Origin: Streptomyces sp. YPW6 | GTDB lineage: Bacteria > Actinomycetota > Actinomycetes > Streptomycetales > Streptomycetaceae | Reading direction: 5' to 3' | DNA: 64,000 bases | NCBI RefSeq assembly: GCF_018866325.1 | Contig: NZ_CP076457.1 | Coordinates: 1,488,001 to 1,552,000, forward strand | In this document: positions 36,143 to 45,413 of the stretch, piece by piece | Position numbering within the stretch: position 1 is the first letter of the stretch | Layout of the letters: the number at the start of each line of letters is the position of its first letter | Translations under genes and position numbers: made by a program | Notes under the pieces: model-generated | Told to the model about the DNA's origin: nothing | The model's input: the letters and a program-made list of their open reading frames with translations, nothing else | Databases searched by the model: none

Positions 36143-38311
36143 TCAGCCCGTCGGGGCCGGGAGCCGGGCGCGGCTGACGTCGTAGACCCCGGCGACGTCG
36201 CGCATGGCCCGCATCAGGCGGGGGAGGCCGGCCGCGTCGGGGAGCTGGAGGGTGTAGGTGTGGCGGACCCGCTGCTCGCTGGGGGGTTCGACGGTGGCGG
36301 CGACGATCGCCGCGTCGGCGGTGGCGATGGCTTCAGTGAGGTCGGCGAGGAGCCGGGGTCGGCCGAACGATTCGGCGACCAGGGTGACCCGGCAGCCCGC
36401 GTCGGACTCCCGGTCCTCCCCGTCCGCCCAGCGGGCCCCGACCGGGGCGCGGCCGATCTCCCGCATCGCGGCGACGGCGGGGCACTCCCGGCGGTGCACG
36501 GTCACCGCGCCGCCCCGGACGACGAAGCCGGTCAGTTCGTCGGGGGGCACCGGCGTACAGCAGCCGGCCAGGCGCACCGGGGCGTCCGGGTCCTCGACGA
36601 CGACGCCCGTGGCGCGGTGTCCGGACCGGCCGCGGGCCGGAGCCGCGGCCCCCGGAGCATGGCGTTCCGGGGAGGCGGCGGGCTCGTCCCGGGTGCCGGG
36701 CCCGGTCCCGCCGACGGTCTCCGGGGCGGGCTTCGCCTCGTCCGGGTGGTCGCTGAACCAGCCGGTGATCGCGATCCGGGCGGCGGGGGTGCGCGCGTGG
36801 TCGAGCCAGTCGGGCGAGGGGCCGGAGGCGGTGTCCTGGGCGAGCAGCGGCTGCACGGTGTCGCCGTCGCTGAGGACGGTGCTCAGGGTGGCGAGGCGGC
36901 CGTTGACCCGGGCCCCGATCGCGGTGTGGGCCCGGTCCCCGTACTGGGCGTAGGCGGCGTCGACGCAGCTGGCCCCGGCGGGCAGCCCGAGGGTGCCGCC
37001 GTCGGTGCGGAAGACGGTGATCTCGCGGTCCTGGGCGAGGTCGTCGCGCAGGGTCGTCCAGAAGGTGTCGGGGTCGGTGGCGGACTCCTGCCAGTCCAGC
37101 AGCCGGGAGAGCCAGCCGGGCCTGGTCGGGTCGGCACGCTCGTCGGACGGCTCGGCCTGCGGGGCCGCGGCGGGGTCCTGGGCGTACGGGTTGCCCAGCG
37201 CGACGACGCCCGCCTCGGCGACCTTGTGCATCCGGTGCGTACGGATGAGGACTTCGGCGACGGCCCCCTCGGGCCCGACGACGGCGGTGTGCAGCGACTG
37301 GTACAGGTTGAACTTGGGGGCGGCGACGAAGTCCTTGAACTCGGAGATCACCGGGGTGAAGCAGGTGTGCAGTTCACCGAGGACGGCGTAGCAGTCGGCG
37401 TCCTCGCCGACCAGGACGAGCAGTCGGCCGAAGTCGGTGCCGCGCAGTTCCCCGCGTTTCCTGCGGACCCGGTGCACCGAGACGAAGTGGCGCGGTCTGA
37501 TGAGGACTTCAGCGCTGATGCCCGCCTCGCGCAAGGTCTGTGTCACCTGTCCGGCGATGGTTTCGAGGAGGTCGTCCGGGCCCTTCGCGGCGGCGATGAG
37601 GGCGCGGGTCCCGGCGTACTCCTCAGGGTGCAGGATCGCGAAGACCAGGTCCTCCAGCTCGGTCTTGAGCGCCTGTACGCCGAGCCGTTCGGCGAGCGGG
37701 ATGAGGACGTCCCGGGTGACCTTGGCGATCCGGGCCTGCTTCTCGGGGCGCATCACACCGAGGGTGCGCATGTTGTGCAGCCGGTCCGCGAGCTTGATGG
37801 ACATGACCCGGACGTCGTTGCCGGTGGCGACGAGCATCTTGCGGAAGGTCTCCGGTTCGGCGGCGGCGCCGTAGTCGACCTTCTCCAGTTTGGTGACGCC
37901 GTCGACGAGGAAGCAGACCTCGTCGCCGAACTGCTCCCGGACCTGATCGAGGGTCACTTCCGTGTCCTCGACGGTGTCGTGGAGCAGGGAGGCGGTGAGG
38001 GTGGTGGTCTCCGCGCCCAGCTCGGCGAGGATCAGCGTCACGGCCAGCGGATGCGTGATGTACGGCTCGCCGCTCTTGCGCATCTGCCCGCGGTGCGAGG
38101 ACTCCGCGAGGACGTAGGCCCGGCGCAGGATGCTCAGATCGGCGTCGGGGTGGTGGGCCCGGTGCGCCTCGGCGACATGGCTGATGGCGTCGGGCAGCCG
38201 GTCGCGGGAGACCGGGCCGCGCAGCGCCACCCGGCCCAGTCTGCGCAGATCGATCCGGGGGCGGCTCCGCCTGCGAAGGGGGGCGCCCGGATCGGCGGCC
38301 TCTGCACTCAT
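36143..38311 (-). CDS. rshA: RelA/SpoT homologue RshA, (p)ppGpp synthetase/hydrolase family
   Basis: A 722-residue long-RSH protein. The HD hydrolase domain is complete: SSHRGQMRKSGEPYITHPLAV and LLHDTVEDTEVT (about 75-125). The synthetase domain (about 225-370) keeps the catalytic Asp in RGTDFGRLLVLV and Glu in AEVLIRTH, but other positions differ from RelA (RPRHFVSVHRVR in place of the usual RPKH-YSIY pattern). TGS (about 430-490), a cysteine-bearing conserved domain (LAGCCTPVPPDELTGFV, about 600) and ACT (about 650-720) follow. S. coelicolor has such a second RSH besides RelA. ATG 38311 has GGAGGTG in front; ATG 38392 is less likely. Confidence 0.88.
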   Translation of the reverse strand: MSAEAADPGAPLRRRSRPRIDLRRLGRVALRGPVSRDRLPDAISHVAEAHRAHHPDADLSILRRAYVLAESSHRGQMRKSGEPYITHPLAVTLILAELGAETTTLTASLLHDTVEDTEVTLDQVREQFGDEVCFLVDGVTKLEKVDYGAAAEPETFRKMLVATGNDVRVMSIKLADRLHNMRTLGVMRPEKQARIAKVTRDVLIPLAERLGVQALKTELEDLVFAILHPEEYAGTRALIAAAKGPDDLLETIAGQVTQTLREAGISAEVLIRPRHFVSVHRVRRKRGELRGTDFGRLLVLVGEDADCYAVLGELHTCFTPVISEFKDFVAAPKFNLYQSLHTAVVGPEGAVAEVLIRTHRMHKVAEAGVVALGNPYAQDPAAAPQAEPSDERADPTRPGWLSRLLDWQESATDPDTFWTTLRDDLAQDREITVFRTDGGTLGLPAGASCVDAAYAQYGDRAHTAIGARVNGRLATLSTVLSDGDTVQPLLAQDTASGPSPDWLDHARTPAARIAITGWFSDHPDEAKPAPETVGGTGPGTRDEPAASPERHAPGAAAPARGRSGHRATGVVVEDPDAPVRLAGCCTPVPPDELTGFVVRGGAVTVHRRECPAVAAMREIGRAPVGARWADGEDRESDAGCRVTLVAESFGRPRLLADLTEAIATADAAIVAATVEPPSEQRVRHTYTLQLPDAAGLPRLMRAMRDVAGVYDVSRARLPAPTG

Positions 38312-38426
38312 GGGCACCTCCGGCGACTCGACCGGCGGGGCGAGGGCTGGATGCGCCTCGGGGCCGGTGCTTGATGCTATCGAGCCCACCACGTGGCGCA
38401 GTCCCGCTCTCGCCCAGCGTGAAACG

Positions 38427-38482
38427 GATCACCCATTCGAGCGAAGCCCGGACCGATCACCGTTTCGAGCGAGCCCTGCTCC
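38427..38482. repeat. 28-bp tandem repeat upstream of rshA
   Basis: GATCACCCATTCGAGCGAAG (start of the unit at 38427) is repeated 28 bases on as GATCACCGTTTCGAGCGAGC (38455). The two copies lie 110-170 bases before the rshA start and just past the dapF stop, so they could be promoter elements or a chance duplication. Confidence 0.6.
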
Positions 38483-38524
38483 CGAGGGCTGTGAGCCGCT
38501 CCGGGGAAAGGGACGCGCCATTCC

Positions 38525-39388
38525 TCAGGCGGATTCGAGCCAGGCCGGGTCGATGACGCCTTCGGCGACGATCACGGCGGGGCCCGTCATCTCGACCGCG
38601 CCGTCCGGGTGCTCGGTGATGACGAGGGTGCCGCCGGGGAGATCCACCCGGTACGTGACGGGGAGCCCGGTCACGGCGGGGTCGGCGCCGTCGCGGCGGG
38701 CGGTGGCGACGGCGACCGCACAGGCCCCGGTGCCGCAGGAGCGGGTCTCGCCGGAGCCGCGCTCGTGGACGCGCATACCGACGTGGCGCGGGCCCCGGTC
38801 GACGACGAACTCGACGTTGACCCCTTCGGGGTAGACCGCCTCGGGAGTGAGGGGCGGGGCGGAGAACAGATCGCCCGCGTGGTCCAGGTCGTCGACGAAC
38901 GCGACGGCGTGGGGGTTGCCCATGTTGACGTTGCGGGCGGGCCAGCTGCGGCCGCCGACGCTGACCGTGACGCTCGCCTCCGGCAGCCGGGCCTGTCCCA
39001 TGGACACGGTGATGTCGCCGTTCTTGGCGAGGTGCACGCGCTTGGTGCCGCCCCGGGTGGCGACGGTCAGGTCGCCCTCCTCGACGAGGCCGGCCCGCTG
39101 GAGGTAGTGCGCGAAGACGCGCACGCCGTTGCCGCACATCTCGGCGATCGAGCCGTCCGCGTTGCGGTAGTCCATGAACCACTCGGCCGTCTCCGCCATG
39201 GACCGCGCCTCGGGGTGCGCGGCGGAGCGCACGACGTGCAGCAGTCCGTCGCCGCCGATACCGGCCCGGCGGTCGCAGAGCCGGGCCACGAGGGCGGCGG
39301 GCAGGGTGAGGGCGTTGTCCGGGTCCGGGACGATCACGAAGTCGTTCTCGGTGCCGTGGCCCTTGAGGAAGGCGATCTGCGAGGTGCT
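38525..39388 (-). CDS. dapF: Diaminopimelate epimerase
   Basis: A 287-residue cofactor-free epimerase that converts LL- to meso-diaminopimelate in the lysine pathway (streptomycete peptidoglycan uses the LL form, so this step mainly serves lysine). Both catalytic cysteines are seen: AEMCGNGVRVFAHY (about 88) and TRSCGTGACAVAVA (about 226), with KGHGTENDFVIV and NMGNPHAV family motifs. GTG 39388 (VSTSQIAFLKG) fits homologues, though its Shine-Dalgarno is poor; GTG 39421 would add 11 residues. A hairpin-rich gap of 130 bases separates it from the gene upstream. Confidence 0.95.
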   Translation of the reverse strand, partial: STSQIAFLKGHGTENDFVIVPDPDNALTLPAALVARLCDRRAGIGGDGLLHVVRSAAHPEARSMAETAEWFMDYRNADGSIAEMCGNGVRVFAHYLQRAGLVEEGDLTVATRGGTKRVHLAKNGDITVSMGQARLPEASVTVSVGGRSWPARNVNMGNPHAVAFVDDLDHAGDLFSAPPLTPEAVYPEGVNVEFVVDRGPRHVGMRVHERGSGETRSCGTGACAVAVATARRDGADPAVTGLPVTYRVDLPGGTLVITEHPDGAVEMTGPAVIVAEGVIDPAWLESA

Positions 39389-39552
39389 CACCTCCCCACT
39401 GTACGAGGCGGCGCCGGCCACCGGCTCCGGCGGACCCCCGCGGCGGGGACCGTCGCCCGCACGACCGGCTTCGCCGGCCGGGCGGGCCCGCCGGCCTCCG
39501 GCGCCCCGTCACGTGGGCCGGCCCGGGGAGCCGTCGCACCGGCCCCCGGCGG

Positions 39553-40011
39553 TCAGCGCAGCCGGGCCACGCGCCAGACCGCGAGGGCGACCAGGGCGAG
39601 GCCGGTCACGGCGTACAGCGCGATCACCCGCCAGTCGGGGCGGTCGCCCGAGCCCCGGGAGGGCAGTCCGGGCCAGGTGTGCCCGACGCGGCGGGCGGCC
39701 ATCATGCCCCAGCCGGCCGCGCAGCAGCTGATCAGGAGCCCCAGCATGGCGACGATGGCACCGCCGTCACCGAACTCGAAGGCGAGCGGGAAGGCGAACA
39801 TCAGCGAGCCGACCGCGGCCAGCACGACGATGGGGGCGAGCTGCCAGATCCGCAGCTTGCGGGTGGGCCGCAGCTCGACCTCGACCTCGGGGGCCACGTC
39901 CTGCTCGTCGGGCCCGTCGGGGCTCAGCCGTCCCGCGGTCTCCCGCGGTGACGGCACCTCGTGCTCTGTGTCGCGCTGCTCCGTGTCGCGAGGGCCGGCC
40001 TCCATCGCCAC
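39553..40011 (-). CDS. Small conserved membrane protein
   Basis: A 152-residue protein. The first 55 residues are hydrophilic and acidic (EVEVELRPTRKLRIWQ at the end), followed by three hydrophobic segments: LAPIVVLAAVGSLMFAFPLA, IVAMLGLLISCCAAGWGMM and VIALYAVTGLALVALAV. No known family is recognised. GTG 40011 is chosen because GGGAGGGCGC precedes it at good spacing; ATG 40005 and 40062 are alternatives. It lies between miaA and dapF on the same strand and may be read with them. Confidence 0.65.
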   Translation of the reverse strand: MAMEAGPRDTEQRDTEHEVPSPRETAGRLSPDGPDEQDVAPEVEVELRPTRKLRIWQLAPIVVLAAVGSLMFAFPLAFEFGDGGAIVAMLGLLISCCAAGWGMMAARRVGHTWPGLPSRGSGDRPDWRVIALYAVTGLALVALAVWRVARLR

Positions 40012-40112
40012 GCGCCCTCCCAACTCGGACTCCACTGGTGGATCGATGCTCGATGATGGCACGGTCCCGGGCGTCGCATTGACGGCCGGAGCTTCCCGAT
40101 GCCATCACGTGA

Positions 40113-41051
40113 TCAGGCTGTGACCGCTCGTTCGACCAACGTCAGTGCCCGGTGCGGGAGTTCCCCCCGGTCGTGGTCACCGCCACCGAGCCACACGACA
40201 CGCGGGTCACGGCGGAACCACGAATCCTGGCGGCGGGCGAATCGCTTGGTGGCGCGCACGGTCTCGGCCCGCGCCTCGTCCTCGGTGCACTCCCCCGCGA
40301 GCGCCGTGAGGATCTGCTGGTAGCCGAGGGCCCGTGAGGCGGTGAGGCCCTCGCGCAGTCCGGACACCTCCAGGGCGCGGACCTCGTCCACGAGTCCGGC
40401 CTCCCACATCCGGTCGACGCGCCGGGCGATGCGCTCGTCCAGTTCGGGGCGTTCCACGTCGACGCCGATCTGGACGGCGTCGTAGACCGGCTCGTCACCG
40501 GGGAGGTTGGCGGTGAAGGGCTTGCCGGTGATCTCGATGACTTCGAGGGCGCGGACGATGCGGCGGCCGTTGCTCGCCAGGATGGAGCGGGCGGCCTGCG
40601 GGTCGGCGGCGGCGAGCCGTGCGTGCAGGGCCCCGGAGCCGCCCTCGGCCAGCTCCGCTTCGAGGCGGGCGCGCACCTCGGGGTCCGTACCGGGGAACTC
40701 CAGGGCGTCGACGGCGCCCTTCACGTACAGCCCGGAGCCGCCGACCAGGACGGGGGTGCGCCCCTCGGCGAGCAGCCGGTCGATCTCCCGGCGGGCCAGA
40801 CGCTGGTACTCGGCGACGCTGGCGGCCTCGGTGACGTCCCAGATGTCCAGCAGGTGGTGCGGCACGCCGTCGCGCTCGGGCAGCGTCAGTTTCGCCGTGC
40901 CGATGTCCATGCCCCGGTAGAGCTGCATGGAGTCGGCGTTGATCACCTCGCCGCCGAGCCGCTGGGCGAGAAAGACCCCCAGATCCGATTTTCCGGCCGC
41001 TGTGGGGCCTACGACGGTGATGACACGGGGTGCGGGGCGGGGAGGGGTCAC
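40113..41051 (-). CDS. miaA: tRNA dimethylallyltransferase MiaA
   Basis: A 312-residue enzyme that adds a dimethylallyl group to A37 of tRNAs reading UNN codons. The P-loop VVGPTAAGKSDLGV (about 12-25), the DSMQLYRGMDIGTAK motif (about 45) and GGSGLYVKGAVD (about 105) are typical, as is the C-terminal RATKRFARRQDSWFRRD. It acts just before MiaB, whose gene lies upstream on the same strand. The GTG at 41051 (VTPPRP) follows GGGAG. A small helical protein gene and an unknown gene lie between miaB and miaA. Confidence 0.96.
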   Translation of the reverse strand: MTPPRPAPRVITVVGPTAAGKSDLGVFLAQRLGGEVINADSMQLYRGMDIGTAKLTLPERDGVPHHLLDIWDVTEAASVAEYQRLARREIDRLLAEGRTPVLVGGSGLYVKGAVDALEFPGTDPEVRARLEAELAEGGSGALHARLAAADPQAARSILASNGRRIVRALEVIEITGKPFTANLPGDEPVYDAVQIGVDVERPELDERIARRVDRMWEAGLVDEVRALEVSGLREGLTASRALGYQQILTALAGECTEDEARAETVRATKRFARRQDSWFRRDPRVVWLGGGDHDRGELPHRALTLVERAVTA

Positions 41052-41255
41052 CCGGACAGTCTCCCAAAGGTCCGGGCCCTCCCGGACACACCCGGTGGCC
41101 GGTCGGACTGCCCGGCCCGGTCGGCCGCGCCGAGGATGTGGCGCGTCAACGCCATCGGAGGAGTAAAAACGGCAGGAACGGACAGGTGACGGACAATGGG
41201 GGCGGGAGATCGCTCCCGTGAAGACCGTCCTCCACACTGCACGGAAGGTGACCCA

Positions 41256-41561
41256 ATGGGGCTCCTGGACAACCTGAAGGCCAAGCTGGGACCGGCCAAG
41301 GAGAAGGTCGGCGACCTCGCGCAGCAGCACGGGGGCAAGATCGAGCAGGGCCTGGACAAGGCCGCGCGCACGGTCGACCAGAAGACCAAGGGCAAGTACA
41401 GCGACAAGATCGATTCGGGGACCCGCAAGGCCAAGGAAGCCGTGGACAAGCTCGGCCAGAAGGACGGCGGGACGCCCGGGACCCCGGGTGCGCCGGGTAC
41501 GCCCGGGAGCACCCCCGGCGGCTCCGGTACCACGCCTCCCCCGCCGCCGCCCGCGCACTGA
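41256..41561 (+). CDS. Rv0909/MT0933-type small helical protein annotated as antitoxin
   Basis: A 101-residue protein, MGLLDNLKAKLGPAKEKVGD then repeated amphipathic KA-rich helices and a flexible Gly/Pro/Thr tail ending PPPPPPAH. This matches the small actinobacterial family annotated as antitoxin after M. tuberculosis Rv0909. No toxin gene is next to it, so a toxin-antitoxin role is doubtful here; a stress-related or DNA-binding role is equally possible. ATG 41256 has GGAAGGTG in front. It runs opposite to its neighbours, as a single-gene unit. Confidence 0.75.
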   Translation: MGLLDNLKAKLGPAKEKVGDLAQQHGGKIEQGLDKAARTVDQKTKGKYSDKIDSGTRKAKEAVDKLGQKDGGTPGTPGAPGTPGSTPGGSGTTPPPPPPAH

Positions 41562-41576
41562 CGCAGCGGTCCCGCC

Positions 41577-41619
41577 CCGGCGGCGGGTCCGGAGCCGGAC
41601 GCTCCGGACCCGCCGCCGG
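41577..41619. terminator. Bidirectional terminator between small protein gene and dioxygenase-like gene
   Basis: Perfect 18-base arms CCGGCGGCGGGTCCGGAG (41577-41594) and complement (41602-41619) with a seven-base loop, between convergent stops at 41561 and 41654. Confidence 0.8.
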
Positions 41620-41653
41620 TCTGTGGGAGACCTGCCGGCCCGAGCCGGTCTCG

Positions 41654-42394
41654 TCAGGACCAGGTGGCGACGGTGTACCCCACGCCGTAGGGGGCGTCCT
41701 CGTACAGCAGCCGTCCATCGAGCCCCGCGCCCCGCGCGGCACCACCCAGCAGCTGCCAGGGGGCCCGGCCGGCCGCCTTGAGCTCGTGGGCGAGCGTGGC
41801 GTCGAGCGCGGCGACGGCGTCGAGGTCCGCGGAGCCGAGCGCCTCGGTGGCGCGGGCGTCGAACGCGGCGGCCCGGTCGTCGAGGTAGCCGGGCGCCTTG
41901 AGGGTGCGGCAGGCGCTGCCGTCGCCCATCACCAGGAGCGCGACCCGGTCGGCGCGCGCGGCGACGGCGCGGCCGGCCTCCGCGCAGTCCTGCGGAGCCG
42001 CAGTCTGCAGAAGGGCGAGCCCTTCGACGGGAGCGTCCTCCCAGCGGGCCCGGCCCAGCAGCCAGGCGCCCACCGTGAGGGACTGCGGCAACGGACGGCC
42101 CGCCGTCGTGCCGCCCTCGGGCGCATGGCCGAGCCTCACGTCGAGGTCCACGCCGACGCCCCGGAAGGAGCCGTGAGCGCCGGGCGGGTAGGGCCCGACG
42201 GCCGGGTGCTCGCCGGGTCCGGACGGGCTGTCTCCGGGCCCGACGACGACGAGCAGGTCCGGTCGCGCGGCGGCGAGCACGCCCACGGCGTCCAGGCACG
42301 CGTCACGCGCGGCGTCGAGCTCGGGGGCGGCCCCGGCGGCGACCTCGGGCACGAGGAGCGGCGGGCAGGGGCAGACGGCGGCGGCGACAAGCAT
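41654..42394 (-). CDS. Class III extradiol dioxygenase subunit B-like domain protein
   Basis: A 246-residue protein starting MLVAAAVCPCPPLLVPEVAA and containing LLVVVGPGDS, VALLVMGDGSACRTLKAPGY and an alpha/beta fold like LigB-type dioxygenases. The iron-binding histidines of true dioxygenases are not clearly present, so catalytic activity is doubtful; related folds also occur in MEMO proteins. ATG 42394 is the first well-supported start; the upstream frame to 42469 is non-coding. It lies just after miaB on the same strand with a 310-base gap. Confidence 0.7.
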   Translation of the reverse strand: MLVAAAVCPCPPLLVPEVAAGAAPELDAARDACLDAVGVLAAARPDLLVVVGPGDSPSGPGEHPAVGPYPPGAHGSFRGVGVDLDVRLGHAPEGGTTAGRPLPQSLTVGAWLLGRARWEDAPVEGLALLQTAAPQDCAEAGRAVAARADRVALLVMGDGSACRTLKAPGYLDDRAAAFDARATEALGSADLDAVAALDATLAHELKAAGRAPWQLLGGAARGAGLDGRLLYEDAPYGVGYTVATWS

Positions 42395-42706
42395 GCCGGT
42401 CAGCGTACTTGCCGGGGACCGGGAGCCGGTCGGCCCGCAGGGGAGCGGCCGCCCCGGACCCCGAGGCACCTGACGCCCATGCCCCTGGGAGACCTGACGC
42501 CCCGGCCCCGGAGGCGCCTGAGCCGCCGACCGGGGTGGCCCATCGGCGCAGCCCGACCCTCCCGCCCCTCAGAACGAGTACCTGGCCCCGGCCGCTCGGC
42601 CGGGCCCCTCGCCGCGATCGGCTCAGCCCCCGCTTCCCCGGTGTGGGCCCCTCGCCGCGTCCTGCCCGTTCGGCGGGGCCCACCGCGCCCCGCGCCCCGC
42701 GCGCCC
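42395..42706. other. Gene-free GC-rich gap after miaB
   Basis: No gene is supported on either strand. The sequence contains loosely repeated words such as CCTGACGCCC, CCCCGGAGGC and GGCCCCTCGCCGCG. No perfect long stem was found, so the miaB transcript end is not obvious. Confidence 0.4.
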
Positions 42707-44227
42707 TCAGCCGATGCCGCAGGCCGGGGCCGTGGCGGCCGGGAGCGGGTCCGGGGCGCCGATGCCGGGGAGGCCCAGCATCACTCCGGCGGGCTTCGCG
42801 GCGGCCTCGGTGGTGCGCTTCTCCCACGCGTCGCCCGCGCGGGTGGGCCGTACGGCGAGCGGGGCGCCCTCCGCGAGCAGGTGGTGCGGGGCGGCGTAGG
42901 TGATCTCGACGGTCACCACGTCGCCCGGACGCACGGGCTGCTCGGGCTGGGTGAAGTGGACCAGGCGGTTGTCGGGGGCACGGCCGGAGAGGCGCCGGGT
43001 GGCGCCGTCCTTGCGGCCCTCGCCCTCGGCGACCATGACGTCCAGGGTGCGGCCGACCTGCTTCTTGTTCTCGTCCCAGGAGATCTGCTCCTGGAGGGCG
43101 GACAGGCGCATGTACCGCTCCTGGACGACCTCCTTGGGGATCTGTCCGTCCATGTCGGCGGCCGGGGTCCCGGGGCGCTTGGAGTACTGGAAGGTGAACG
43201 CGTTGGCGAACCGCGCCTCGCGGACGGCGTGCATCGTCTGCTCGAAGTCCTCCTCGGTCTCGCCGGGGAAGCCCACGATGATGTCGGTGGAGATGGCGGC
43301 GTCCGGCATCGCGGCGCGCACCTTCTCGATGATCCCGAGGAAGCGCTCCTGACGGTAGGAGCGGCGCATCGCCTTGAGGACGCGGTCGGAGCCGGACTGC
43401 ATCGGCATGTGGAGCTGCGGCATCACGTTGGGCGTCTCGGCCATGGCCGCGATGACGTCGTCGGTGAAGTCGCGGGGGTGCGGCGAGGTGAAGCGGACGC
43501 GCTCCAGGCCCTCGATCTTCCCGCAGGCGCGCAGGAGCTTGGAGAAGGCCTCGCGGTCGCCGATGTCGGAGCCGTACGCGTTGACGTTCTGGCCGAGGAG
43601 GGTGATCTCGGAGACGCCCTCGGCCACCAGGGCCTCGATCTCGGCCAGGATGTCGCCGGTGCGGCGGTCCTTCTCCTTGCCTCGCAGCGCAGGGACGATG
43701 CAGAAGGTGCAGGTGTTGTTGCAGCCGACCGAGATGGAGACCCACGCGGCGTAGGCGGACTCGCGTCGGGTGGGAAGCGTGGAGGGGAAGGCCTCCAGCG
43801 ACTCGGCGATCTCGATCTGTGCCTCCTCCTGGACGCGGGCGCGCTCCAGAAGGACCGGCAGCTTGCCGATGTTGTGCGTGCCGAAGACGACGTCGACCCA
43901 GGGGGCGCGCTTGACGATGGTGTCGCGGTCCTTCTGCGCGAGACAGCCGCCGACGGCGATCTGCATCCCGGGGCGCCGGGTCTTCATCGGGGCGAGGCGG
44001 CCGAGGTTGCCGTACAGCTTGTTGTCGGCGTTCTCCCGTACCGCGCAGGTGTTGAAGACGACGACGTCGGCGTCGCCGTCGGAGCCTTCGGGGGCGCGGA
44101 CGTATCCGGCGTCCTCCAGGAGACCCGACAGCCGTTCGGAGTCGTGGACGTTCATCTGGCACCCGTAGGTGCGCACCTCGTAGCTCTTCTGGACGTCCAC
44201 TGCTTCGCTCCGGTTGCCGCTGCTCAT
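42707..44227 (-). CDS. miaB: tRNA-2-methylthio-N6-dimethylallyladenosine synthase MiaB
   Basis: A 506-residue radical SAM methylthiotransferase that converts i6A37 to ms2i6A37. The N-terminal UPF0004 domain has cysteines in [24 protein letters not shown] and GGCLAQKD, for the auxiliary cluster. The radical SAM motif is [14 protein letters not shown] (about 165). A C-terminal TRAM domain is around 390-460, followed by a 45-residue Ala/Pro-rich tail. ATG 44227 begins [11 protein letters not shown]. It works on the product of MiaA, 1.7 kb downstream. Confidence 0.96.
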   Translation of the reverse strand: MSSGNRSEAVDVQKSYEVRTYGCQMNVHDSERLSGLLEDAGYVRAPEGSDGDADVVVFNTCAVRENADNKLYGNLGRLAPMKTRRPGMQIAVGGCLAQKDRDTIVKRAPWVDVVFGTHNIGKLPVLLERARVQEEAQIEIAESLEAFPSTLPTRRESAYAAWVSISVGCNNTCTFCIVPALRGKEKDRRTGDILAEIEALVAEGVSEITLLGQNVNAYGSDIGDREAFSKLLRACGKIEGLERVRFTSPHPRDFTDDVIAAMAETPNVMPQLHMPMQSGSDRVLKAMRRSYRQERFLGIIEKVRAAMPDAAISTDIIVGFPGETEEDFEQTMHAVREARFANAFTFQYSKRPGTPAADMDGQIPKEVVQERYMRLSALQEQISWDENKKQVGRTLDVMVAEGEGRKDGATRRLSGRAPDNRLVHFTQPEQPVRPGDVVTVEITYAAPHHLLAEGAPLAVRPTRAGDAWEKRTTEAAAKPAGVMLGLPGIGAPDPLPAATAPACGIG

Positions 44228-44363
44228 GGGACAAGGGTAGGCGGTTGCCGGGCGGCGCCCCTCCGGCCCCGTGCCCCGCCCCTCTCCGCTCGCCCGCAGA
44301 CTGTGGGGCGGGCCTCACGGGCGGCCCTGGCCAGGGGGCGGGTGAGCTGGCAGGATCGCGCGC

Positions 44364-45365
44364 ATGCACCACGCTCTGTCCCGATTCGGCCGCCGGCGGA
44401 CCCTGCAGACGGGCGCCGCCCTCACGGTCGTGCTCGGGCTGCTCGCGTGGTGGCTCCTGCCCGACGGGGACGACGGGGCCCCGAGCGGCCCGCTCACGTT
44501 CTCCACGGGAGTGCCCAGCGGGGTCTACCAGCGGTACGGGGAGCGGCTCGAGGACGCACTGGCCAAGGACATGCCTCAGGTGTCCGTACGGCTGCGGATC
44601 AGCGAGGGCTCGCAGCAGAACCTCGCCCGGGTGGCGACGGGCGAGGCGGACTTCACCATCGCGACGGCCGACGCCGTGGCCACCTATCTGCGCGACGGCA
44701 GACCGGGGGCCCAGCGGCTGCGCGGCTGCGTCCGCCTGTACGACGACTACGTCCAACTGGTCGTGCCCCGGGACTCCGGCATCCGCAGCGCCTCCGATCT
44801 GCGGGGCAAGCGGGTGGGTGTGGGCCAGGAGGGCTCCGGAGTGCGGCTGGTCGCCGACCGGCTGCTCAAGGCGGCCGGGCTCGATCCGGCCGACGACATC
44901 ACCCCGGTGCCGGTGGGCATCGACACCATGCCCGTACGGCTGACGCAGGGCCAACTGGACGCGTTCTTCTGGTCGGGCGGCCTGCCGACGGCGGCCGTGC
45001 AGGAGCTGTCGGAGCGCTTCGACGTCCGACTGGTGCCGCTGGAGGCCGGCCTGGTCGCGAAGTTGCAGGCGGCGACCGGCCCGACCCGTTTCTACCGGTC
45101 GGCCATGATGCCCGCCGACGCCTATCCGGAGGCCCAGCAGGGCCAGTCGGTGCCCACGGTCGCCGTCCCCAATCTGCTCGTCACCACCGACCGCACGGAC
45201 GCGGCCATGACCGAGGCCTTCACCCGGACGGTGATCAACAGCCGGGACCGGATCGGACGTGAGGTCCACGCGGCGCAGCTGGTGGACCTGCGGACGGCGA
45301 TCTACACGGACCCGCTGGACGTGCACGAAGGAGCCAAGGCCTACTACCGCTCGGTGAAGCCGTGA
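44364..45365 (+). CDS. TAXI family TRAP transporter solute-binding protein
   Basis: A 333-residue exported protein. A twin-Arg-like, Arg-rich start (SRFGRRRTLQTGAAL) and hydrophobic segment VVLGLLAWWLL anchor or export it. The TAXI fold follows: LTFSTGVPSGVYQRYGERL, GSQQNLARVATGEADF, LRGKRVGVGQEGSGVRLVAD, LDAFFWSGGLPTAAV. No TRAP membrane subunit lies next to it, so it may act as a sensor or with a distant partner. Its stop is 48 bases from the stop of the convergent gluK gene. A link to that glutamate sensor is possible but only inferred. Confidence 0.85.
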   Translation: MHHALSRFGRRRTLQTGAALTVVLGLLAWWLLPDGDDGAPSGPLTFSTGVPSGVYQRYGERLEDALAKDMPQVSVRLRISEGSQQNLARVATGEADFTIATADAVATYLRDGRPGAQRLRGCVRLYDDYVQLVVPRDSGIRSASDLRGKRVGVGQEGSGVRLVADRLLKAAGLDPADDITPVPVGIDTMPVRLTQGQLDAFFWSGGLPTAAVQELSERFDVRLVPLEAGLVAKLQAATGPTRFYRSAMMPADAYPEAQQGQSVPTVAVPNLLVTTDRTDAAMTEAFTRTVINSRDRIGREVHAAQLVDLRTAIYTDPLDVHEGAKAYYRSVKP

Positions 45366-45413
45366 CCGTGCCTCGTGGACGGCGCGGGGCGCATGGGCCC
45401 GGAAGGTCCCGGC

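Noticed and set aside
35849..38374. 841-codon plus-strand open frame
   Set aside because: It is antisense to the M1 peptidase and rshA genes, has Gly/Arg/Val-rich composition typical of shadow frames in high-GC DNA, and no ribosome site or family similarity.
41256..41561. Toxin-antitoxin module
   Set aside because: The small protein resembles the Rv0909-type family, but no toxin-like gene is adjacent on either side.
41786..45262. 1158-codon plus-strand open frame
   Set aside because: It runs antisense through the dioxygenase-like gene and miaB and then through the TAXI gene in another frame; both real genes are clearly supported.
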